From: Marinibacterium sp050389775
Lineage (GTDB): Bacteria; Pseudomonadota; Alphaproteobacteria; Rhodobacterales; Rhodobacteraceae
Assembly (NCBI RefSeq): GCF_050389775.1
Contig: NZ_CP177146.1
Span: 124,001 to 188,000, forward strand
Direction of reading: 5' to 3'
Length of the DNA stretch: 64,000 nucleotides
Shown here piece after piece: positions 53,588 through 60,618 of the stretch. Under the pieces are notes generated by a model. That model worked only from the letters and a program-made list of their open reading frames with translations, was not told where the DNA came from and ran no database searches. A program made the position numbers and the translations under genes. Within the stretch, counting starts at the first letter, position 1; the number at the start of each line of letters is the position of its first letter.

Positions 53588-54865
53588 TCAGCCTCCGAGC
53601 AGCGCGGGCAGCGACAGGGTGAGGAACGGCACGAAGGCCACGGCCAGCAGGACCAGCAGGCAGATGCCGATCATCGGCAGGATCGCCCGGGCGACCTTTT
53701 CCAGCGGCTGCTTGCCGATGGCCGCGACGATGAACAGGCACAGGCCGACCGGCGGGGTGATCATGCCGATCATCAGGTTCAGCACGACCATCACCCCGAA
53801 CTGGACCGAGCTGATGTCCAGGAGCGGAAAGACCTGGTTGAGGATCGGCATGGCCAGCACCAGCGCGGCCAGCGGTTCCAGGAACAGGCCCAGCAGCAGC
53901 AGCACGAGGTTGAGCATCAGGATCAGCACCCAGGGCCGTTCGCTGATCGCCTGCATGGCCGCGGCAATGGCCCGCGGGATGTTCTCGATTCCCAGGATGA
54001 AGGCCGTCATCGAGGCCATGGCCACGATCAGCATGACCCCGGCCGTCATGGTCGCCGTGTCATAGAAGGCCCGGGCGATCTTGGACCCGCCCAGCGTGCG
54101 ATAGAGCAGCCCGCCGATGATCAGCGCGTAAAGCGCGGCCACGGCGGCGGCTTCGGTCGGGGTGAAGACCCCGGTGCGGATGCCGCCCACGATGATCACG
54201 GGCAGGAACAGCGCCGGCAGCGCCTTGACCGCCAGGCCCGCGCGTTCCGATGCGGGCACCGGCGCGGGCAGCGGGTGGTCTTCGACCCGGGCGCGCCAGA
54301 GCGCGTAGAGGATCAGCAGGCCGCACAGCAGGAAGGCGGGGACGATGCCGGCCAGGAACAGGTCCGAGATCGAGGTGCCGGTCAGCACGCCATAGAGGAT
54401 CAACGACAGCGACGGCGGCACCAGCGGTCCCAGGATCGAGCCGGTGGCCACCAGGGCGGCGGCATATTCGGCCTTGTAGCCGTCCTTTTCCACGGCCGGG
54501 ATCATGACCGAACCGATGGCCGAGGCCTCGGCCGTGGCCGCACCCGACACCCCCGAAAACATCATCGACGACAGGACGTTGACCACGGCCAGCCCGCCCT
54601 TGACCCGGCCGACCAGCATCTGGGCAAAGCGTACGATCTGGCGGGTCAGGTCGGCCGAGTTCATCAGGTTGCCGGCCAGGATGAAGAAGGGAATGGTCAG
54701 CAGCACAAAGCTGTCGATCCCGGCGATCATCTTCTGCGGGAAGCCGATCATCAGCTGCCATTGATCGTTGACGAAGAGATAGGCCACCGAGGCCAGGCCC
54801 AGCGAAAAGGCGATGGGCACGCCGAGGATCATGAACAGGACGAAGGCGGCGAGATAGAGCGTCAT
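53588..54865 (-). CDS. TRAP transporter large permease (DctM)
   Basis: Large membrane subunit of 425 residues with about twelve hydrophobic segments; motifs FVLLTIPFFILAGNLMNSADL near 45, FSGVSGAATAEASAIGSVMIPAV near 93 and GVFTPTEAAAVAALYAL near 225. The start at 54865 overlaps the small permease stop (ATGA). It is distinct from the TRAP carrier at 43962. Confidence 0.92.
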   Translation of the reverse strand: MTLYLAAFVLFMILGVPIAFSLGLASVAYLFVNDQWQLMIGFPQKMIAGIDSFVLLTIPFFILAGNLMNSADLTRQIVRFAQMLVGRVKGGLAVVNVLSSMMFSGVSGAATAEASAIGSVMIPAVEKDGYKAEYAAALVATGSILGPLVPPSLSLILYGVLTGTSISDLFLAGIVPAFLLCGLLILYALWRARVEDHPLPAPVPASERAGLAVKALPALFLPVIIVGGIRTGVFTPTEAAAVAALYALIIGGLLYRTLGGSKIARAFYDTATMTAGVMLIVAMASMTAFILGIENIPRAIAAAMQAISERPWVLILMLNLVLLLLGLFLEPLAALVLAMPILNQVFPLLDISSVQFGVMVVLNLMIGMITPPVGLCLFIVAAIGKQPLEKVARAILPMIGICLLVLLAVAFVPFLTLSLPALLGG

Positions 54866-55440
54866 TCGGCCATCTCCAACCGGGCGCGGTCCAGCACCTC
54901 TTCCAGCGTCTGGCCGCCGGGAATGGCCCGGGCACAGAGCACCAGGTCGCCGGCAAAGCGCAGGGCCAGCAGGCCCATGCCGATGGGCAGGGCGACATAG
55001 ACCCAGAAGGTGCCGGGCGTCGGCGGGGCGTTGTCGCCGAAGAGGTCTTCGAGGATGAAGCGCAGCGCGGGGATCGCCGCGCGCCCGGCCATCTCGGCAA
55101 AGCGCCAGCCATACCAGACCAGCAGCAGGCACAGCAGCAGCGACAGCCCCGTGGTCACGCAGGCCAGCACCAGCGCGGGCACCCGGGGCAGACGGGCCGA
55201 CAGAAAGGTCAGCGAGGCCACCTCGCCGCGTTCAAAGGCCAGGGGCACGGCCAGGAAGGCCAGCCAGATCAGCATGTAGCGACAGACCTCCTCGGCCCAG
55301 AGCAGCGAAGCGTTGAACCCGTATCGCAGCACGATCTGGATGATCATGATGGTCAGAAGCGCCCCGACCAGCGTCACCAGCAGGCCGCGCAACGCGATGC
55401 GGAACGGGCGCTGGATCGACCGGGTGGTCATGGCTGTCAT
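54862..55440 (-). CDS. TRAP transporter small permease (DctQ)
   Basis: Small membrane subunit, 192 residues with four transmembrane helices (first about 17-38), with WAEEVCRYMLIWLAFLAVPLAF near 47 as the family block. It is separated from the cupin gene upstream by 184 bp that contain a strong hairpin. Confidence 0.88.
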   Translation of the reverse strand: MTAMTTRSIQRPFRIALRGLLVTLVGALLTIMIIQIVLRYGFNASLLWAEEVCRYMLIWLAFLAVPLAFERGEVASLTFLSARLPRVPALVLACVTTGLSLLLCLLLVWYGWRFAEMAGRAAIPALRFILEDLFGDNAPPTPGTFWVYVALPIGMGLLALRFAGDLVLCARAIPGGQTLEEVLDRARLEMAE

Positions 55441-55595
55441 TGATGGTCTCCTGTCCGCCGGTCACACCCTGCCCGATCGCCCGGCGAAGGCATCGCGGGC
55501 GGGGCGGGGTGATCCGGTCATGGGTCGTCTTGGCGGCCCCTGCGGCGGTCCTGTCGGCCGTCCGCCCGGGGGCCCGGTTGGCTGGTCACGTCCGG

Positions 55596-55616
55596 CCCGG
55601 CGGCGGCACCGCCGGG
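55596..55616 (-). terminator. Hairpin between cupin and TRAP permease genes
   Basis: CCCGGCGG (55596-55603) pairs with CCGCCGGG (55609-55616) around CGGCA. On the transcribed strand it lies directly after the cupin stop and before the small permease gene, so it could lower expression of the membrane genes relative to dctP and the cupin. No U-tract is present. Confidence 0.5.
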
Positions 55617-55624
55617 CGGGGGCA

Positions 55625-55996
55625 TCAGGCGTCCTGGAAATCGGGCTCCTGGTAGGCCGTCAGGTGCAGGTAATCGTCGCGCGGCGGGGCAAAGACATCG
55701 AGGTTCACGGCCGTCTCGGTCCCAAGCGCCTCGCCGCAATGCACCACGTCGGGCGGGATGCGCACGACTTCGCCCGCGCCGACCTCGACGACATCGTCGC
55801 CGATCTCGAACCGGACCCGGCCGGCCAGGATATAGGCCAGCTGTTCGAACGGGTGGGAATGGGGTTTCTTCTCCATCCCCGGTTCCAGCCAGTTCATCAC
55901 CATCAGCGCGCCATCGCCCCGGAAGGCCGTGCGCGAGACACCCGCGCGCACCTGTTCCCTGGGCAGGCTGTCCCAGCGGTAGACATTGGTTGCCAT
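55625..55996 (-). CDS. Cupin-domain protein
   Basis: Single-domain cupin of 123 residues. Metal ligands are visible in motif 1 (HSHPFEQLAYILAG, about residues 46-59: two His and Glu) and motif 2 (PPDVVHCG, His near 86). Cupins of this size act as small metalloenzymes or ligand sensors. It lies 3 bp after the dctP gene in the TRAP-hydantoinase operon; a role on the imported compound is likely but unknown. Confidence 0.85.
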   Translation of the reverse strand: MATNVYRWDSLPREQVRAGVSRTAFRGDGALMVMNWLEPGMEKKPHSHPFEQLAYILAGRVRFEIGDDVVEVGAGEVVRIPPDVVHCGEALGTETAVNLDVFAPPRDDYLHLTAYQEPDFQDA

Positions 55997-55999
55997 CGC

Positions 56000-56980
56000 T
56001 CAGTCCCCGGCCCCGAAGGCATCGACAAAGCGGGCGACCAGCGGGTCCTTGCCCTGCCATTCCTCGACCACCGGCGCGGTCAGGGCCTGCATCGCGTCCA
56101 GGTCGGCCAGCCGGTTGATTGTCACGCCATGGCCTTCGAGGAAGGTGATCGTGTCGGCCTCCTGGGCCGCGGCCAGGGCATAGGCCTCGGCCGTCGTCTC
56201 GTGCCCGGCCTCGATCAGCGCCGCCTTGTCATCGTCGCTCAGCTTGTCCCAGGTCATGCCCGACAGCATGATCACGCCCGGCCAGAAATACTGGCCCGTC
56301 AGCGTCACCTGGGTGGCCGCGTCATAAAGGCTTTCGGACTGGATCGACGACAGGTTGATCTCGACCGCGTCGATCGTGCCGGTTTCCAGCGCCGAGTAGA
56401 CCTCGCCATAGGCCATGCCGATCGGGTTGACGCCGATGGCCTCCCAGATCGCCTTGTGCAGCGGGATCGGCACGATACGCGTCTTCAGCCCGGCGAATTG
56501 CGCGGTTTCGCTGACCGGCACCTCGGCCGACAGGAAATGGCGCTGACCGGCCTCGACATAACCCAGGCCCTTGATGCCGCTGTCATCCAGCGAGGCCAGC
56601 AACTCGTCGCCCAGATCAGAGGTCAGCACCCCGGCCAGCTGGTCATAGCTCTGCACGACAAAGGGCAGCTGCAGCGCGTCGAAGCCGCCCGCGCCCAGAA
56701 CCAGCGGCAGGGTCGGGGCCGAAACCAGCGCGCCGTCGATCAGCCCGATCTGCAGCCCTTCGAGCAATTGCTTGTCATCGCCCAGCTGGCGGTCGCCATA
56801 GACCTCGACGGCCACGTTGCCGCCGGTCTTCTCGGCCACCTTGTCGGCAAAGATCTCCAGCCCCTGCTGGAAGATGTGCTTGGACGAGGCCGCATGGCCC
56901 ATCTTGATGGTCACCTCCTGGGCGGAAAGCCCCATGGGCACCGCACAGACCAAGGCTGTCGTCAGGAACAAATGTTTCAT
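56000..56980 (-). CDS. TRAP transporter substrate-binding protein (DctP)
   Basis: Periplasmic binding protein of 326 residues with a short Sec signal (MKHLFLTTALVCAVPMGLSA, then QE). The conserved Arg region FAGLKTRIVPIPLHKAIWEAIG near 163 and the block GMAYGEVYSALETGTIDAVEIN near 187 identify the DctP family. It is the first gene of the operon that ends with the HpcH/HpaI aldolase. Confidence 0.9.
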   Translation of the reverse strand: MKHLFLTTALVCAVPMGLSAQEVTIKMGHAASSKHIFQQGLEIFADKVAEKTGGNVAVEVYGDRQLGDDKQLLEGLQIGLIDGALVSAPTLPLVLGAGGFDALQLPFVVQSYDQLAGVLTSDLGDELLASLDDSGIKGLGYVEAGQRHFLSAEVPVSETAQFAGLKTRIVPIPLHKAIWEAIGVNPIGMAYGEVYSALETGTIDAVEINLSSIQSESLYDAATQVTLTGQYFWPGVIMLSGMTWDKLSDDDKAALIEAGHETTAEAYALAAAQEADTITFLEGHGVTINRLADLDAMQALTAPVVEEWQGKDPLVARFVDAFGAGD

Positions 56981-57207
56981 CCTAAGGGCCTCCCACCCCC
57001 GGGTCAGATATGGCGCGTTTCACTCCTCAAAACACGTGATACGATATTGAAACACCGGTGAGGGAAGTGTCAATGAGCCTTGCGAGGCGGGGGGCGCGGA
57101 AAACTCAGATCGCCGCGTAGACCTATGAAATATCACATCAAATACCCTTGTGATCACAAATTTCCAGGCCGGATCGCCCGATCCGAAACCCCCATTGCCG
57201 CAGCAAA

Positions 57208-57226
57208 ATACACGTATGACGTGTAT
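57208..57226. promoter_or_regulatory. Perfect 8-bp inverted repeat, candidate operator
   Basis: ATACACGT (57208-57215) and ACGTGTAT (57219-57226) are exact inverted repeats around ATG. The size and spacing fit a dimeric HTH regulator. The site is about 230 bp upstream of the dctP start codon; either the operon's own IclR protein or an unlinked regulator could bind it. Confidence 0.55.
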
Positions 57227-57274
57227 CCTGTTTCGCTCTCCGAACGCCCCGGGACCGGACAGCCGGACGGGCAG

Positions 57275-57307
57275 AAAAAAGACCGCCGGCAGGCGCTGCC
57301 GGCGGTC
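57275..57307 (-). terminator. Intrinsic terminator of the thiolase-ligase operon
   Basis: GACCGCCGGCAG (57281-57292) and CTGCCGGCGGTC (57296-57307) form a perfect 12-bp stem with a 3-base loop. On the minus strand it is followed by six T (57280 down to 57275), the classical rho-independent form. It lies 22 bp after the acyl-CoA ligase stop. Confidence 0.92.
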
Positions 57308-57329
57308 CGCTTGACGCAGGGTGATTCGC

Positions 57330-58823
57330 CTAGGCCTCGGCCAGGTCGCGGGCGCGCAGCTCGGTCTTGAGCACCTTGCCGTAGTTGTTCTTGGGCAGTT
57401 CGGGCAGGAAGACATAGGCCTTGGGCCGCTTGAACCGGGCGATGCTGGCCAGGCAATGGGCGTCCAGCACGGCCGGATCGGGCGCCGGGCCACGGGCCAC
57501 GACACAGGCCACGACCACCTCGCCCCACTCCGGGTCGGCCCGGCCGATGACCGACACCTCGCTGACCGCCGGATGGGTCAGCAGGGCTTCTTCGACTTCG
57601 CGCGGATAGATGTTGGTGCCGCCCGAGATGATCACGTCCTTGGACCGGTCGCGCAGGGTCAGGTAGCCGGCGTCGTCCAGGCTGCCCATGTCGCCGGTGC
57701 ACAGCCAGCCGTCGCGCAGCGTGCGGGCCGTGGCCGCCGCATCCTGCCAATAGCCGGCCATGACCGGCGTGCCGCGCACCTCGATCTCGCCCAACTCGCC
57801 GGGCGGCAGGGCGGCCCCGTCGGACCCGGTGATGCGCAGCCGCACCGGGCTTTGCGCCCGCCCGACCGAGCCCAGCATCGCGGGCGTGCCGGTGGCGATC
57901 TCGTCGCGCGACAGGGCGGTGATGGCCATCGGGCATTCGCCCTGGCCATAGATCTGGACAAAGCGCGGGCCCATGACGCGCAGGGCCTCGACGATGTCGG
58001 CGGTGTACATCGGCCCGCCGCCATAGACGATGGTGCGCAGCCCCTCGCCCCGGCTGCCGGCGGCCCGGGCGGCGTCGACCAGCCGGCGCACCATGGTCGG
58101 CGCGGCAAACATCGACACGTTGTCCAGCGCCCGGCCCAGGGCCAGCACCTCGGCCCCGTCGAACCCGCCCGAGGCGGGCACGACATGGCGCGCGCCCTTG
58201 ATCACGTGCATGAAATTGTACAGCCCCGCGCCATGGGACATCGGCGCGGCATAAAGCGCGGCATCCTCGGCACCGACCGGATCGACATCGGCGAAATAGG
58301 CCAGGGTCATGGCCTGAAGGTTGCCCGTGCTCAGCATCACGCCCTTTGGCTGGCCCGTCGTGCCCGAGGTATAGAAGAGCCAGGCCAGGTCATCGGCCTC
58401 CATCGGATGGACCGGGCGGGCGCCCGACGCCCCGGCCACCAGCGCGGCCAGGTCCAGGACCAGCGGATCGGGGCAGAGCCCGGCCAGCGCCGCGACATGG
58501 GCGCCCTGGCTCAGCACCGCCCGGGCGCCGGAATGATCCAGGATATAGGCCGCCTCGCGGTCGTGCAGCTTGGCATTGATCGGCACGGCCACGGCCCCCA
58601 GCCACCAGATGCCGTAGAGCGCGACAAGGTAATCGGTGGAATTGCCCGCAAACAGCGCCACCCGGTCGCCCGGCCCCAGCCCGTGACCGTGCAAGGCGGC
58701 CGCCACGGCCCCGGCCCCGCGCGCAAAACCGGCGTAATCGGCGACCACCTCGGTGCCGCGCAGCAGCGCCGGGCGGTCCGGCCCGGCGGCGGCGCTGCGG
58801 GCCAGCCATCCGGCCGGGTTCAT
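57330..58823 (-). CDS. AMP-dependent acyl-CoA ligase
   Basis: ANL-superfamily ligase of 497 residues. The AMP-binding motif FYTSGTTGQPKGVML is near residue 150, YGQGECPMAI near 292, the adenylate motif WLCTGDMGSLDDAGYLTLRDR near 370, and the C-terminal Lys in KNNYGKVLKTEL near 480. It activates an acid to its CoA thioester. The start overlaps the thiolase stop by ATGA, and a strong terminator follows. The acid is unknown; a fatty or aromatic acid is likely. Confidence 0.9.
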   Translation of the reverse strand: MNPAGWLARSAAAGPDRPALLRGTEVVADYAGFARGAGAVAAALHGHGLGPGDRVALFAGNSTDYLVALYGIWWLGAVAVPINAKLHDREAAYILDHSGARAVLSQGAHVAALAGLCPDPLVLDLAALVAGASGARPVHPMEADDLAWLFYTSGTTGQPKGVMLSTGNLQAMTLAYFADVDPVGAEDAALYAAPMSHGAGLYNFMHVIKGARHVVPASGGFDGAEVLALGRALDNVSMFAAPTMVRRLVDAARAAGSRGEGLRTIVYGGGPMYTADIVEALRVMGPRFVQIYGQGECPMAITALSRDEIATGTPAMLGSVGRAQSPVRLRITGSDGAALPPGELGEIEVRGTPVMAGYWQDAAATARTLRDGWLCTGDMGSLDDAGYLTLRDRSKDVIISGGTNIYPREVEEALLTHPAVSEVSVIGRADPEWGEVVVACVVARGPAPDPAVLDAHCLASIARFKRPKAYVFLPELPKNNYGKVLKTELRARDLAEA

Positions 58824-59989
58824 GCCCGGCCCCCGGTGCGTTCGAGGATCGAGACGTAATTGGCCACGCCCGATCCGCCCATGTTCATCACGGCGCCCAG
58901 CTCGGCCCCCGGGATCTGCATGTCGCCGGCCTGGCCGGCCAGCTGGCGGGCGGCCAGCGCATGCATCGACACGCCGGTGGCGCCCACGGGATGGCCCTTG
59001 GCCTTCAGCCCGCCCGACCGGTTGACCGGCAGCGCGCCATCGGCCATCACCACGCCCTCTTCGATGCAGCGCGCGCCCTGGCCCCGGGGCGCCAGGCCCA
59101 TGGCCTCGTAGACCAGCAGCTCAGCAATGGTGAAGCAATCGTGGACCTCGGCGAAATCCAGGTCACCCACGCCCACACCGGCGGCCGCATAGGCCCGGCG
59201 GAAGGCTTCGGTCGGGCCGGCGAAATCCAGCAGCTCGCGGCGCGACATGGGCAGGTAGTCGTTGACCTGCACGGCGGCGCGGAACCCGATGGCATGGTCG
59301 AACTCGCCGGCCATGTCGTCGGCCACCAAGACCAGCGCGGCAGCGCCGTCCGAGATCAGAGAGCAATCGCTCATCCGCAGCGGCGGGGCGATCAGCGGGT
59401 TCTTGTCGGACACCGTGTTGCAGAAATCGAACCCCAGGTCCTTGCGCAGGTGGGCCAGCGGGTTGTCCATGGCGTTGCGGTGGTTCTTGGCCGCGATCCG
59501 GGCCAGCGCGGCCGATTGATCGCCGTTGCGCTGGAAATAGGCATCGGCGAAGCGGGCAAAGATCATCGGAAAGCTCTGGCCGTCTTCCTCGGCGGCGTAG
59601 CCGGCCTGCATCAGCGCGTCGGTCACCCCGGCGGTGTCCATGGCCGTCATCTTCTCGGCCCCGACGACCAGCGCCACCCGGGCCTCGCCCGCGCGGATGG
59701 CATTGCGCGCGGCATGGATGGCCGCCGAGCCGCTGGCACAGGCGTTTTCGCAGCGTGTCGCGGGGGTGAACCGCAGGGCGTCGTCGGCCTGCAGGACCAG
59801 CGAGGCGGCAAAACCGTCGCGCACCATGCCGGCGTTGAAATGGCCCAGCCAGATGCCGTCGACCTGCCCAGCCGTGATGCCCGCGCTATCCATCGCCTCG
59901 CGCGCGGCCAGGGCGATCAGCCCTTCCAGGTCTTCCTCGCGGCGGCCAAAGGGCGTGTGGCCCCATCCGACGATTGTCGCTTCGGTCAT
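58820..59989 (-). CDS. Thiolase (acetyl-CoA acetyltransferase/SCP-x-like)
   Basis: Thiolase-fold protein of 389 residues. The nucleophile Cys84 lies in ENACASGSAAIH; VHDCFTIAE near 285 and GHPVGATG near 345 carry the other catalytic histidines. The layout follows the SCP-x-like group rather than the classical degradative enzyme. The start at 59989 follows GGGAGGACAGG. Together with the ligase it forms a two-gene operon for thiolysis and activation of an acyl-CoA. Confidence 0.88.
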   Translation of the reverse strand: MTEATIVGWGHTPFGRREEDLEGLIALAAREAMDSAGITAGQVDGIWLGHFNAGMVRDGFAASLVLQADDALRFTPATRCENACASGSAAIHAARNAIRAGEARVALVVGAEKMTAMDTAGVTDALMQAGYAAEEDGQSFPMIFARFADAYFQRNGDQSAALARIAAKNHRNAMDNPLAHLRKDLGFDFCNTVSDKNPLIAPPLRMSDCSLISDGAAALVLVADDMAGEFDHAIGFRAAVQVNDYLPMSRRELLDFAGPTEAFRRAYAAAGVGVGDLDFAEVHDCFTIAELLVYEAMGLAPRGQGARCIEEGVVMADGALPVNRSGGLKAKGHPVGATGVSMHALAARQLAGQAGDMQIPGAELGAVMNMGGSGVANYVSILERTGGRA

Positions 59990-60166
59990 GTTCCTGTCCT
60001 CCCTTGACGTGGTTCGGCCCATCATGGCCGGCCTGCCGCCGTCCGCCCATCCGTAGAACCACGCGGTTTTCTGCGCGGATCGCGGTGGCCGGGCGCGTGG
60101 CAGAGATTGACAGGCGCCCCGCGAAGGGCCAGATGCGCAGGCATGGATGATCGCCGTGCCAGCAGC

Positions 60167-60511
60167 ATGACCTGGATCAGGACCACGCTGGCCCTGCTGC
60201 TTCTGGCTGCCGTGGCCCTGGGCGGGGTGCCGCCCCAGGCCCAGGCCGGGCGCATCATGGCCCTGGCCCAGCAGCACGACGGCCTGGTGCATGCCACCGG
60301 CACGGTGACCAAGCAGACCAGCGAGGCCCGCCGGGCCGATCCGACCTCGGCGCCCATGGGCGGCGGTCTGGACGAAGGGCTGCTGCCCGTCACGGTGGCC
60401 CGGGCCCTGCCCGACAACCGCCTGCGCCGCGCGGCCGCCCCACGCGCTCCGCCCCCGGCCCTGTCGGCGCGCCTGCGCGTCCACCCCGTCCGCGCCCCTC
60501 CCCACGCATGA
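60167..60511 (+). CDS. Possible small secreted protein
   Basis: An open frame of 114 residues from MTWIRTT. It begins with a convincing signal peptide (hydrophobic LALLLLAAVALGG, then AQA-G), followed by a short, Arg/Pro-rich polar part. No family was recognised. Codon choice is not distinctive and no clear ribosome-binding site was found, so it may not be expressed; ATGs at 60107 and 60143 are alternatives. It lies 107 bp upstream of secDF. Confidence 0.4.
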   Translation: MTWIRTTLALLLLAAVALGGVPPQAQAGRIMALAQQHDGLVHATGTVTKQTSEARRADPTSAPMGGGLDEGLLPVTVARALPDNRLRRAAAPRAPPPALSARLRVHPVRAPPHA

Positions 60512-60618
60512 TCCGACCCGCGCCCGGCCGATGGCCCGGCGCGTGATCCGTCGTTTCCAAGACCCGTCAACCGACAGCCGAGCCCGGGCCGCGCGCCCCG
60601 CCCTGTCGTGGAGAGATC

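Larger units (their letters stand above)
56981..57329. promoter_or_regulatory. Regulatory region upstream of the TRAP-hydantoinase operon
   Basis: This 349-bp gap precedes dctP (minus strand). It is AT-rich around 57020-57230 and holds two perfect palindromes: TTGTGATCACAA (57148-57159) and the 19-bp site described separately (57208-57226). A sequence AACACGTGATACGATATT at 57031-57048 loosely recalls the LysR boxes elsewhere. The terminator of the ligase gene occupies its right end. These are the most likely targets of the IclR regulator. Confidence 0.55.

Noticed and set aside
57031..57048. A fourth LysR-type box upstream of dctP
   Set aside because: It shares only AACACG and CGATATT with the others at altered spacing, and no LysR gene is near.
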